DNA from: Ilumatobacteraceae bacterium
GTDB lineage: Bacteria; Actinomycetota; Acidimicrobiia; Acidimicrobiales; Ilumatobacteraceae
Assembly: GCA_025463305.1 (NCBI GenBank)
Contig: JAOBWK010000080.1
Coordinates: forward strand, 1 to 64,000
Direction: 5' to 3'
DNA length: 64,000 bases
The notes beneath the pieces are model-generated. The model ran no database searches, was not told the origin of the DNA, and was given only the letters and a program-made list of their open reading frames with translations. A program made the translations under genes and the position numbers. Positions 1 to 7,722 of this stretch are shown one piece after another; the stretch's first letter is position 1; each line of letters opens with the position of its first letter.

Positions 1-72
1 CTCACCCTCGACCCCACCCGCGACTACCAACCAACCGGCGCACCCAAAGGCCCCACCAGACCCCGAAAATGA
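1..72 (+). CDS. C-terminal 23 codons of an unidentified gene (5' partial)
   Basis: The first reading frame is open from the window edge to a TGA at 70-72 and encodes a polar, proline- and arginine-rich tail ending in RPRK. A strong hairpin terminator follows after 5 bp, as expected behind a real gene end. The rest of the gene is outside the window and the family cannot be named. Confidence 0.45.
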   Translation, partial: LTLDPTRDYQPTGAPKGPTRPRK

Positions 73-77
73 AACCA

Positions 78-101
78 ACCCGGACCTTCGCAGGTCCGGG
101 T
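78..101 (+). terminator. Intrinsic terminator hairpin
   Basis: A perfect 10-bp stem (78-87 with 92-101) closes a 4-base TCGC loop and is followed by CGTTTCC. It directly follows the upstream stop codon. It argues that the phosphatase gene starts downstream of it, not at the ATG at 69. Confidence 0.75.
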
Positions 102-140
102 CGTTTCCGATCTCCTGAGAGATCACAGCTCCCGGCGAGC

Positions 141-1631
141 GTGATCCGAACCCACGGACCGGGAGGCTCGGCGCGGGTGGTGTTCGGCTCGTGCCGAACG
201 GCCGCACCGCACATCGCTCCTTGGGCACTCGAGCTGTCGCTCGATCCGCGCGGCCGGGGCGTCGATGCGCTGTATGCCTACGCGTTCCAGATGGCGCGGC
301 TGCCGGTCGAGCAGTGGCCGGACCTCGCGGTGTTCCTCGGCGATCAGGTGTACGCGGACGACTCGTCGCCGAAGACCCGCGCCCGCGTGCACGCGGCACG
401 CGCAGCCGATCGGGCCGGGCTCGACACCTTGCCGGACGAGCTCGTGCACGGGTTCGAGGAGTTCACCTGGCTGTACCAGGAGTCGTGGTCGCCCGAGCTG
501 GAGCGATGGTTCCTCGCGAACGTACCGAGCGTCATGATCTTCGACGATCACGAGATGATCGACGACTGGAACATCTCTGCGGACTGGGTGCGTGAGATCC
601 GCCGCCAGGGATGGTGGGAGGACCACGTGATCGGCGGCCTGATGACGTATTGGCTTTACCAGCACCTCGGCAACCTCAGCCCAGGTGTCATCCGCGACGA
701 AGGCCTGCTCGCCCGGCTGATGGAGGCCGACGACGGTGAGGCCATCCTGCGACAGTGGGCGCTGGGGTCGGAGGAGTTCACGCCCGTTCCCGGCGGCTAC
801 AGGTTCAACTTCACCCGCGACATCGGACCGATTCGCCTGGTGATGCTCGACGCGCGCAACGGTCGCGTGCTCGAGCCGGGGCACCGGAGGATGATCGACG
901 ACGACGAGTGGCGTTGGGTCGTTGCCGCCTGCGACGCGCCCGTCGAGCACCTCATGATCGGCACCTCGGTTCCCGCCTTCGTGCCGCGTGGCATGCACGA
1001 CCTCCAGGTGTGGAACGAGGCGATCGGCGACGGTCGATGGGGAGGGCTCGGTCGTCGGGTCGGCGAGCTCGCCAGGATCAAGGCCGACATGGAGGACTGG
1101 CCGTCGTTCAACGCCTCGTTCGAAGCGCTCGGTCGTCTGCTGGCCGAGCTCGGCAGCTCGTCGCGACCGGACGCGCCGAGGACCATCGCCGTGCTGTCCG
1201 GCGACATCCACTTCTCGTACGCCGCGCAGATCCACTTCCCGGCCCGGGCGCGGATGGGGAGCACTGCCCACCAGCTCGTGAACTCGCCCATCCGCAACGC
1301 GCTCACCGGCCCGGAGCGCACGGCGATGCACATGGGCATGTCGCGAGGGCTCGGCGTGCTCGGGCGGGTCCTGCGGCGTGCCGTTGGCCGGCGACGGACC
1401 GAGCTCCGCTGGACGATCGATCAGGGTCCGATCTTCGACAACTCGCTGGGCGAGCTGGCGTACGACGGCGCACGGGCGAGGTCACGCGTCCTGCGCGTCC
1501 AACCCTTCGATGAACACGCGGACCCCGCGCTCGACGTGGCGATGGACATCGATCTCGTCGCCGGTGCCCGAGCGACGACGGGTGGCCGACCGGTACGCGA
1601 CCGGCCACGTTGGCGGCCGCGACGACGCTGA
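141..1631 (+). CDS. PhoD-like metallophosphatase family protein
   Basis: A calcineurin-like metallophosphoesterase of the PhoD type, a group that hydrolyses phosphate mono- or diesters using a bound metal centre. Counting from the GTG at 141, FGSCR is at residues 15-19, LGDQVYADD at about 66-74, FDDHE followed by DDWN at about 134-143, and LSGDIHFSY at about 351-359. These are the usual metal-ligand blocks in the right order. The frame is open to an ATG at 69, but that start would translate through a terminator hairpin, so the GTG at 141, just ahead of the first conserved block, is preferred (496 aa). No signal peptide or Tat motif is visible, unlike classical secreted PhoD, so a cytoplasmic relative is likely. 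The true substrate is unknown. Confidence 0.88.
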   Translation: MIRTHGPGGSARVVFGSCRTAAPHIAPWALELSLDPRGRGVDALYAYAFQMARLPVEQWPDLAVFLGDQVYADDSSPKTRARVHAARAADRAGLDTLPDELVHGFEEFTWLYQESWSPELERWFLANVPSVMIFDDHEMIDDWNISADWVREIRRQGWWEDHVIGGLMTYWLYQHLGNLSPGVIRDEGLLARLMEADDGEAILRQWALGSEEFTPVPGGYRFNFTRDIGPIRLVMLDARNGRVLEPGHRRMIDDDEWRWVVAACDAPVEHLMIGTSVPAFVPRGMHDLQVWNEAIGDGRWGGLGRRVGELARIKADMEDWPSFNASFEALGRLLAELGSSSRPDAPRTIAVLSGDIHFSYAAQIHFPARARMGSTAHQLVNSPIRNALTGPERTAMHMGMSRGLGVLGRVLRRAVGRRRTELRWTIDQGPIFDNSLGELAYDGARARSRVLRVQPFDEHADPALDVAMDIDLVAGARATTGGRPVRDRPRWRPRRR

Positions 1632-1769
1632 TCGATCACGCTCGTCGTGGCGCTCGAAGCCGCACTGGTCCGAGCGGTGCGGTGGCACCTGAGGCAGCGC
1701 ACCGTCCGATGCTGCAAGGTTTTCGACAGGTCGAACGCTGGTCGGCTCTCCGCGCCGGTGAGATCCGCG

Positions 1770-2255
1770 TCACCGAGGGTCGCGGCACGCTCTCGATGCC
1801 CGATCGGAGCCGTCGTCGTCGACGCCGGACTCGGCCACCTCGAGTGGCGCAAGGAGCTCTGCGACGAGAGCCCGGACGCGCCGATCGATCTCGTCGCGGA
1901 TGGGCCGCACCGCCGCCACGTCTCGTCCGGCTGGGTCGTCCAGTTTCCAGTCGAGGTACCGCTTGCCGGGGTAGAAGGGGCACTGGTCACCGCAGCCCAT
2001 GGTGATCACGACGTCGGACGCTCGAACGGCTTCGTCCGTGAGTCGCTTCGGTGTGGCTCCGTCGGCATGGAGGTCGATGCCGAGCTCGGACATCGCGGCC
2101 ACGACGGCCGGGTTGATCGTGTCGGCGGGTGCGGTTCCGGCAGATCGGACGATGATGCGGCCGGCGGCGTGGTTGGTCAGCAGTGCTGCGGCCATCTGGG
2201 ATCGGCCGGCGTTGTGGACGCACACGAAGAGGACCTCGGGTCGGGTGTCAGGCAT
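1770..2255 (-). CDS. arsC: Arsenate reductase, low-molecular-weight phosphatase type
   Basis: Reduces arsenate to arsenite in the cytoplasm. The N-terminal P-loop is C-x5-R (CVHNAGRS, Cys12 to Arg18), with a second cysteine pair in MGCGDQCP and the general-acid Asp region in LDDP. The pattern resembles actinobacterial ArsC proteins that work with mycothiol or thioredoxin; which partner is used cannot be read here. The ATG at 2255 is chosen because it directly precedes the first strand. It overlaps the aquaporin gene by 8 bp, so the two are probably translated together. Last gene of the leftward arsI-aquaporin-arsC operon. The product, arsenite, is the likely substrate of the neighbouring channel. 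Confidence 0.93.
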   Translation of the reverse strand: MPDTRPEVLFVCVHNAGRSQMAAALLTNHAAGRIIVRSAGTAPADTINPAVVAAMSELGIDLHADGATPKRLTDEAVRASDVVITMGCGDQCPFYPGKRYLDWKLDDPAGRDVAAVRPIRDEIDRRVRALVAELLAPLEVAESGVDDDGSDRASRACRDPR

Positions 2256-2982
2256 CGGGTCTCGCTGTCGGAGGGTCACGGAAGACGAAGCGGACGAAGG
2301 CGAATGCGGTGAGTCCTCCGGCGGCTTGCATCGCGACGAACATCGGCGCCGAGCGGGGTGCGATCCCGGAGAAGCTGTCCGAGAACATTCGTCCGACGGT
2401 GGCTGCCGGGTTGGCGATGCTGGTCGACGAGGTGAAGAAGTAGGCGCCGCCGATCCACAGCCCGACGGCGTAGGGCACCGATGCAGAGCGACCGGTACGG
2501 ACGCATCCGTTGATGATCAACAACAGCGCGAACGTCGCGACAGCTTCGGAGAGCCACAACGCGCCGGAGGAGCGGACGTGGTGGGCGACTTCGAAGGTGG
2601 GCCGCCCGAACATCGCGTTCGCAACGATCGCTCCGACGCATGCACCGGCGAGTTGGACGCCGATGTAGGCGACGGTGTCGCCGGTGGTGATGGTGCCGTT
2701 GAGCCGATCGACGAGCGTGACGATCGGGTTGAAGTGCGCCCCGGAAACGGCGGCGAACGTCAGGATCAGACCGATCAGGGCTGCGGTGGTCGCTGCCGCG
2801 TTCTCGAGCAGCTGGAGACCCGTGTCGGCGGGGGAGAGGCGGCTGGCCATGATCCCCGACCCGACCACGGCGATGAGCAGCAGCGCCGTGCCGACACCTT
2901 CGGCGACGAGACGGCGCCCGAGGTCGAGACGGAGCGTGCCCGTCCCGGTCTCGATGCCGTCCTCGACGGTCGACCCGGTCAG
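2248..2982 (-). CDS. Aquaporin-family channel of an arsenic operon (AqpS-like)
   Basis: Major intrinsic protein with about six membrane segments and two NPA-type half helices: HFNPIVT in the first half and SIANPAAT in the second. In arsenic operons of this gene order an aquaglyceroporin replaces the ArsB pump and lets arsenite leave the cell down its gradient. The reading frame runs open far into arsI, but that part is a shadow. Alignment with the second copy at 8154-8864 places the first residue at a CTG (2982-2980) that overlaps the TGA of arsI. No ATG, GTG or TTG lies at this position, so a CTG start is inferred. About 244 aa. Confidence 0.87.
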   Translation of the reverse strand: MTGSTVEDGIETGTGTLRLDLGRRLVAEGVGTALLLIAVVGSGIMASRLSPADTGLQLLENAAATTAALIGLILTFAAVSGAHFNPIVTLVDRLNGTITTGDTVAYIGVQLAGACVGAIVANAMFGRPTFEVAHHVRSSGALWLSEAVATFALLLIINGCVRTGRSASVPYAVGLWIGGAYFFTSSTSIANPAATVGRMFSDSFSGIAPRSAPMFVAMQAAGGLTAFAFVRFVFRDPPTARPDA

Positions 2983-3428
2983 CAGCAGCCGCCGTTCGAA
3001 CCAGCGGTCGCGCCGACAGCGTCGGTCGAGAGGCCGATGATCCCGGTCGTGTCGCACCCCATCGCTGGGGCGTCGCCCTTGACGAAGTAGATCTCCCACA
3101 TGTTCTCCGGGCCCTTGATCCACGTCTTGTCCTGGACGGCGAAGCAGCACGACACGTCCTCCTGGATCTCCTGCTCCATGCCGAGTTCGTCGGCGCGAGC
3201 GATCATCGCGCCCACGGCTTCGACGTCGTCGACCTCGACCCCGACGTGGTTGAGCGAGCCGGGCTGGCCCATGCCGGTGAAGAGGATCAACTTCAGCGGT
3301 GGATCGGCGATCGCGAAGTTCGCGTATCCGTCGCGGACCTTGGCGGGCTCGGTGCGGAACAGCTTGGTGTAGAACGCGATCGAGGCGTCGAGGTCGGCGA
3401 CGTTCAGCGCGAGCTGGACACGTGACAT
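2979..3428 (-). CDS. arsI: ArsI/CadI-type VOC metalloenzyme
   Basis: A small vicinal-oxygen-chelate protein (149 aa) of the ArsI/CadI family. Known ArsI cleaves the carbon-arsenic bond of trivalent organoarsenicals. Visible features are the conserved N-terminal YTKLF region, an LNHVGVEV block carrying a metal-ligand His, the vicinal cysteine pair in EDVSCCFAV that binds the arsenical, WEIYF carrying the Glu ligand, and a C-terminal CC pair. First gene of the leftward operon, divergent from arsR across a 118-bp control region. Its stop overlaps the inferred CTG start of the aquaporin gene. Confidence 0.92.
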   Translation of the reverse strand: MSRVQLALNVADLDASIAFYTKLFRTEPAKVRDGYANFAIADPPLKLILFTGMGQPGSLNHVGVEVDDVEAVGAMIARADELGMEQEIQEDVSCCFAVQDKTWIKGPENMWEIYFVKGDAPAMGCDTTGIIGLSTDAVGATAGSNGGCC

Positions 3429-3459
3429 GGCAGGTTCCTCCTTGGGTCGGACGACAGTG

Positions 3460-3512
3460 CATTGACATCCGTCGATGTACTCACGGTATCAGTCGATCGA
3501 CGTTTGTCAATG
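3460..3512. promoter_or_regulatory. Divergent arsI/arsR operator-promoter region
   Basis: Two inverted 8-mers, CATTGACA (3460-3467) and TGTCAATG (3505-3512), face each other and place a TTGACA-like -35 element on each strand. Between them lie smaller palindromes (ACATC-cgtc-GATGT and GTCGATCGAC). This is the only gap between two divergent arsenic genes, so it is the obvious ArsR binding site. The -10 elements are not clear. Confidence 0.55.
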
Positions 3513-3546
3513 GACTACTTCGACGATCGTGGATACAGTTGGTTCC

Positions 3547-3885
3547 ATGCCGACTCGCAAGATCGCGGTGCTCGATCCCATCGCCTGCTGTTCGCCGGTC
3601 CGTTCCTCCGTGCTCGACGAGGCGCAAGCCGTGGAGCTCTCGCATGCGTTCGCCGCGCTCGCCGACCCGGTCCGGCTGCGGATGCTCTCCTACATCGCGT
3701 CAGCCGATGGCGAGGTCTGCGCGTGTGATCTGACCGAGGTGTCTGCACGGTCACAGCCGACCGTCAGCCACCACATGAAGATCCTGTTCGATGCGGGCCT
3801 CGTGAGTCGCGACAAGCGTGGTCTGTGGGTCTGGTACCGCGCCGTCCCGGAGCGACTCGACGCGCTCCGGTCCGTTCTGCGGTGA
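3547..3885 (+). CDS. arsR: ArsR-family arsenite-responsive repressor
   Basis: Winged-helix repressor of 112 aa. The recognition helix region is QPTVSHHMKILFDAGLV and the wing is RDKRGLWVWY. Cysteines occur in an N-terminal PIACCSP block (Cys14, Cys15) and in EVCACDL (Cys58, Cys60), a layout like the actinobacterial ArsR type whose arsenite site differs from the E. coli ELCVCDL-only site. Divergent from arsI and in one transcription unit with arsN downstream. It should repress both units and release them when arsenite or antimonite binds. Confidence 0.93.
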   Translation: MPTRKIAVLDPIACCSPVRSSVLDEAQAVELSHAFAALADPVRLRMLSYIASADGEVCACDLTEVSARSQPTVSHHMKILFDAGLVSRDKRGLWVWYRAVPERLDALRSVLR

Positions 3886-3890
3886 CCGTG

Positions 3891-4376
3891 ATGATCATCG
3901 TTCGATCGTTGACGCAGGCCGACTGGCCGGCAGTCGCAGCGATCTACGAGGCCGGGATCGCAACGGGCAACGCCACGTTCGAAACCAGCGCTCCGGCGTG
4001 GGAGTCCTGGGATGCGGCGCACCTCGCCGACCATCGACTGGTCGCTGTCGACAGCGACGTCGTTGTCGGCTGGGCCGCGCTCAGCGGCGTGTCGGACCGA
4101 TGCGTCTACGCCGGCGTCGCCGAGAACAGCGTCTACATCCACCACGACCACCGCGGCAAGGGCGTCGGGCGTCGGCTCCTCCAAGCCCTCGTTGACGGTT
4201 CTGAAGCAGCCGGCTTCTGGACCGTGCAGACGGGCATCTTCCCCGAAAACCATGCGAGCCTCGCACTCCACGAGGCGTGTGGGTTCCGGATCGTGGGTCG
4301 CCGCGAGCGCATCGGACAACTGGCAGGCGTGTGGCGGGACACCCTCATGCTCGAGCGCCGCAGCGCGAGCGTGTAG
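3891..4376 (+). CDS. arsN: ArsN-like GNAT N-acetyltransferase
   Basis: GNAT fold related to phosphinothricin acetyltransferase; ArsN1 proteins in arsenic operons acetylate the organoarsenical antibiotic arsinothricin. Visible landmarks are AAIYEAGIATGNATFET near the N-terminus, the acetyl-CoA loop in HHDHRGKGVGRRLL, and the PENHASLALHEACGF helix. The ATG at 3891 is used. A GTG at 3882 overlaps the arsR stop as GTGA and may be the true, coupled start, adding three residues. 161 aa. Function is inferred from family and place; general amino-acid acetylation is an alternative. Confidence 0.85.
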   Translation: MIIVRSLTQADWPAVAAIYEAGIATGNATFETSAPAWESWDAAHLADHRLVAVDSDVVVGWAALSGVSDRCVYAGVAENSVYIHHDHRGKGVGRRLLQALVDGSEAAGFWTVQTGIFPENHASLALHEACGFRIVGRRERIGQLAGVWRDTLMLERRSASV

Positions 4377-4414
4377 CGAGCCCGGTTCCGTTGGGTCAGG
4401 GCCGGTGATCATCG

Positions 4415-4461
4415 ACGCTGTCAGCAGATGTCGCGCCACACGCGACATGTGCTGACAGCGT
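4415..4461. terminator. 21-bp inverted repeat, likely bidirectional terminator
   Basis: Arms 4415-4435 and 4441-4461 pair over 21 bp with one mismatch around a CCACA loop. It lies between arsN and the tRNA fragment, 39 bp after the arsN stop. There is no T-tract, so it may instead have belonged to the original tRNA gene's downstream region. Confidence 0.6.
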
Positions 4462-4465
4462 CTCG

Positions 4466-4510
4466 TGGTGCGCCCCCTGGGTTTCGAACCCAGAACCTGC
4501 GGATTAAGAG
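4466..4510 (-). other. 3' half of tRNA-Lys(CUU): attachment-site remnant (attR-like)
   Basis: Read on the minus strand, this 45-bp block is the anticodon loop CTCTTAA (anticodon CTT), the 3' anticodon stem TCCGC, variable loop AGGTT, a perfect T-arm (CTGGG-TTCGAAA-CCCAG), the acceptor strand GGGGCGC, the discriminator A, and encoded CCA. The bases before the loop (CTGGC) do not pair with TCCGC, and no D-arm or 5' acceptor strand follows. Identity to a tRNA therefore begins exactly at the anticodon loop, where many tyrosine recombinases cut. By geometry the integrated element lies to the right and the old chromosome to the left. Confidence 0.8.
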
Positions 4511-4673
4511 GCCAGAAAGAATCTTCCAGACTGTGTCAGACGGTTTCGCTGACCTGCGGTTTCTCGAACCTGAGGGTCCAACCCGTCCGCAATTTTCCAG
4601 TCTGTTCGTCACCGTTCGGCGCCGAGTTGGGCGCCAAGAACCTGCGGTTTGTTGGGACTGGGGGTCCGCAGGT
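4494..4673. repeat. Short repeats beside the tRNA fragment (possible recombinase arm sites)
   Basis: ACCTGCGG occurs at 4495-4502, 4552-4559 and 4640-4647, and inverted at 4666-4673. A second motif, TTCCAG-A/T-CTGT, occurs near 4524 and again near 4595. No gene is visible between 4511 and 4742. Spaced direct and inverted repeats next to an att core are typical of integrase and excisionase arm sites, but this role is inferred. Confidence 0.45.
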
Positions 4674-4742
4674 CGAGCCGCCACAGGCATAGTACGGACG
4701 CGATCGCGCACGATGGTGCACCGGCCTGCTCACGAGCGATTG

Positions 4743-6401
4743 TCACTCGTCAGGTACGAGTGTTCGGACAGCAAGGGTCATGAGATCGGTCAGCCTCTTC
4801 AGCAGATTCTCCCCAAAGCCGCGGGTGGACGGGTAGTCGAGATCGAATGAAGGGATCTGGTGAAACCGGTGCAAGGGATTGAGGCATCGCTGCATCGCGT
4901 AGTCCTCGATCGCCCACCATTCGCCGTGAGCAATGCCGCTTGCCGGTTGGAAGACGTGCCGATACAGCCCGTCGAGTCCGGTGTCGGCTGCCATCTGGCG
5001 GAGGTCCTTGCCCGCGAAGTTCTTGTCGACGGACACCTCCTGGAAGGCCTCACCCCGATCGCCTCCGGTTGAACGCGCCATGGAGTCGATCGCCTCGACG
5101 AGCATGGCTGGCGGCTCCTCGAACGTGGCGCTTAACTCCTCCATCTGTTTCCGGAGGAGCTTTCGCTTGCCGAAGCCGTATCGCTGATAGTTGACGTAGG
5201 TGGCCGGGTCGTTGGTGCTGGCCATCCAGGTGAGCACTATCTCGGTCTCCGCGAGCACTCGCTGACTGCCCATGCCGTGCTCGCCTGACCACAGGTCCGG
5301 GTGCGAAGCCGTTCGGATCGCGGATCTTGCTGCTCGAGCGACAAGGCCACAGATCACCTCATGCTTCTCCGGCTGGTACATGTCGTGGCCGATGTCGTGG
5401 TCCAGCGCAATCGCCAGGAACCTGTTGAACAGATCGGTCATTTGCTCAACGGCATTGGCGGATAGCTCGTCAGCTACTGGATCGAGATGCGGAACGTCGT
5501 CGGCCTCGTTCTCACTCGCAGACTCAGTCGCGTCGCCCACGGCATCGCCGACAAATTCTTTGGGGGCCGCCACCGCGTCGGCCTCGTGACCGTCGACCGC
5601 ATCGTGGTTGCCAATATCCGACAGCCCTTCTTCGGGCATGCAGTCTGTGGCGTGCCAGTTGTGAAGCCAGAACGATCGGGCCCACTCGATGCGCCGAATG
5701 ACGTCGCGTGGGTGACGTTCCCGCGTCGCTCCGTCGTGTGCGAGAAACGAACTGCGTATCAAGGCGCTTGCCATGGCACGGTTCGTTCCGCCCGGAAACT
5801 GCATCACGTCGCTGCGCAACTCGTCTTGCATGTCCAGCTCGCCGGTTAGGAGCGCCCAGCGCAGCACGCTGTTCTTGGTGAGAGCATTGTTGGCTGAGAC
5901 AGCGTCGACAACCGCTTTGGCCAGGACTCCCGCGGCACGCTCGGGCGTCACAAGTCCCTCCGGGTTCCACGGTTCGAAGAGCAACCAGGTGCCGGGTGCG
6001 TCGACGTAGAGCGCCATGATCGCGATCAATTCGGCTGGCACGAGGTGATTCCGATCGGGGCTTGAGCGCACCACCTCCACCACAATCGATCGGTCGGCGA
6101 TCGCGACTGTGTCAAGGGAAGTCAGGCGACCGTCGAAGACATTCGCCCCGTCAAAGTGGTCGGTCTCGAATTTCGCGATGAGCGCATCCTGCAGTCGGTT
6201 GATCGCCAAGATGCCTTCGTCGCCGAACATGCTGCCGACCACGGCGGGCCAGAGAAGGTCCGGCAGGTCATCCCGCACCCAATCTGACGCGCGCAGGTTC
6301 TCGTAGGCGAGAAGGGGTGGCCGATAGATCCGGCCCTCACGGAGGTGACCCTCGAGAACGCCGTCAGGCTGGATTCGTCCGCGTTGTGGTCCCTTCACCA
6401 T
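4743..6401 (-). CDS. Uncharacterised 552-aa protein with HEPN-like C-terminal region (DUF5677-like, tentative)
   Basis: Not recognised with certainty. No membrane segment or signal peptide is seen. The middle (about residues 275-310) is an acidic low-complexity linker. The C-terminal third is all-helical in character, with a GLYRHVFQPASGIAHGEWW block followed by NPLHRFHQIPSF, which resembles the DUF5677 group of HEPN-related domains. The N-terminal half (RPPLLAYENLRASDWVRDDL onward) matches no family I can name. It is the first gene inside the putative element and points toward the att site. The HEPN gene upstream runs the same way, so the pair may be one module. Fewer G/C third positions than neighbours fit acquired DNA. 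Confidence 0.7.
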   Translation of the reverse strand: MVKGPQRGRIQPDGVLEGHLREGRIYRPPLLAYENLRASDWVRDDLPDLLWPAVVGSMFGDEGILAINRLQDALIAKFETDHFDGANVFDGRLTSLDTVAIADRSIVVEVVRSSPDRNHLVPAELIAIMALYVDAPGTWLLFEPWNPEGLVTPERAAGVLAKAVVDAVSANNALTKNSVLRWALLTGELDMQDELRSDVMQFPGGTNRAMASALIRSSFLAHDGATRERHPRDVIRRIEWARSFWLHNWHATDCMPEEGLSDIGNHDAVDGHEADAVAAPKEFVGDAVGDATESASENEADDVPHLDPVADELSANAVEQMTDLFNRFLAIALDHDIGHDMYQPEKHEVICGLVARAARSAIRTASHPDLWSGEHGMGSQRVLAETEIVLTWMASTNDPATYVNYQRYGFGKRKLLRKQMEELSATFEEPPAMLVEAIDSMARSTGGDRGEAFQEVSVDKNFAGKDLRQMAADTGLDGLYRHVFQPASGIAHGEWWAIEDYAMQRCLNPLHRFHQIPSFDLDYPSTRGFGENLLKRLTDLMTLAVRTLVPDE

Positions 6402-6489
6402 CTACCGAACCTAGACGAGCGATCGGCCAAGAAAGGTCGGGGTTCCGCACACGCGCGGCGACAGCCGACCTCACTCATTCCTCGCTGTC

Positions 6490-7722
6490 CTAGACCTCAT
6501 CAACCTGCTGGGCATCGATCCACGGTGGGATCAGATCACCTCTGTCGATCGCCTCGATTGTCTCGCGCCACATGGGCGGTTCCGGGGCAAGCTCGACCTC
6601 GCGCGTCAGATCCCCGATCGGGTCTCGCTGGTGCGCCATCAGCCACTCGAGCACTGGCTTCACCAGGTAGTGGGCGAAGTGGTACTCGGCGCTCTCGGCA
6701 GAGGCGGTCGTCGTCGGCGCTGGTTCGTCTCCATGAGCGGCAATCGATCGTTCGTCGTACCAATCAAGGACAGTTCGCCACTGGCTGCATCGCCATAGAG
6801 CTGACTCATCTCCCAATCGGCGGAGGCGGGACAGGCGGCCGTTGCTCGCCGGTTTGATGAACAGCACTGCGCAATTCGGCTTGTCTCTTCCGCAATGGAG
6901 TTCGCTTTCTAGCGCGCACGTGAACCAGGTCACGTATCGAGCCAAGGTGAGAGCCTGCGGACCTTTCAGCGAACGGTCAATGAGCATCGCCTCCATCGCA
7001 GTGATGATCCCGATCATCTTCAGGTCCGCGCGATGTTCCACGACGGCACGCGAATAGAGCTGCACCCCCAACACCGCCCGCCTCTCGCCCTCCGATCTCG
7101 AATGCTTGGTGAGCGCTTCGCTGACGAACTGAAAGGCTGCAGAATCGAGCCACTCCTCCCGGTTGACGGCCGAGAACTCCCATCCTGTGAAGCTGCCACG
7201 GTGGAAAGCGCCAACGGCGCTATAGCTGCCGGTGAGGACATACTCCACGGTTGCCTCAAAGACCTCGCCAGGGAGTCCGAACAGCGCCGTCATCGTCAAC
7301 GCACGCGATTGCTGGAAGAGGCGAAGCAGGTCGAGTGCAGCGCGTACGGCGTCGAGGGCTGTCTCGGCCTCCTCCGAATCTCGTCGCTCTACCACGGCGA
7401 CGGACCTACCTGACACGCCGGTGAGCACGTCATTTATCCAGTCATCGACTGGACCTCCAACTCCACCGACCGGCGGTGTGTCCGCGAGGAGCTCGACAGC
7501 GCGGTTGGCAGGCAGAAACGTGACGCGCCCGACAGTCCACGCATCAGGAACGGTCAGGTTTGCGATCGGGAAGATGAATCGCTCGGCGCGTTCGGTCACG
7601 CACTGATGCTCGCGCTTCGGGCCCGCCATGGCGTGCACTTCGTGAGACGCGGAGGACGGCGATGTCCTGATTGTCTCTGGCTCGGACTCTGTCGATGCGG
7701 ACGCCTCTGAGCTCAGCTCCAT
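6490..7722 (-). CDS. ApeA-like HEPN-domain protein
   Basis: 410-aa cytoplasmic protein. Near the C-terminus it has WYDERSIAAHGDE, in which R-S-I-A-A-H matches the R-x4-H HEPN nuclease motif and the following G fits the ApeA-like HEPN pattern. A long N-terminal region with AEETALDAVRAALDLLRLFQ-like helices may be a sensor. HEPN proteins of this group often cleave RNA in phage defence or toxin systems; that is family knowledge, and activity here is inference. The ATG at 7722 overlaps the end of the broken arsC copy by 10 bp; an ATG at 7629 is an alternative. 88 bp separate it from the 552-aa gene. Confidence 0.78.
   Translation of the reverse strand: MELSSEASASTESEPETIRTSPSSASHEVHAMAGPKREHQCVTERAERFIFPIANLTVPDAWTVGRVTFLPANRAVELLADTPPVGGVGGPVDDWINDVLTGVSGRSVAVVERRDSEEAETALDAVRAALDLLRLFQQSRALTMTALFGLPGEVFEATVEYVLTGSYSAVGAFHRGSFTGWEFSAVNREEWLDSAAFQFVSEALTKHSRSEGERRAVLGVQLYSRAVVEHRADLKMIGIITAMEAMLIDRSLKGPQALTLARYVTWFTCALESELHCGRDKPNCAVLFIKPASNGRLSRLRRLGDESALWRCSQWRTVLDWYDERSIAAHGDEPAPTTTASAESAEYHFAHYLVKPVLEWLMAHQRDPIGDLTREVELAPEPPMWRETIEAIDRGDLIPPWIDAQQVDEV

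Noticed and set aside
123..1331. 402-codon open frame on the minus strand opposite the phosphatase gene
   Set aside because: Its product is Arg/His/Val-rich with no domain. Long antisense frames are expected in high-GC coding DNA, and the plus strand has clear metal-site motifs.
4466..4600. Complete tRNA-Lys gene
   Set aside because: No 5' acceptor strand, D-arm or 5' anticodon stem can be paired. Only the half from the anticodon loop to CCA exists.
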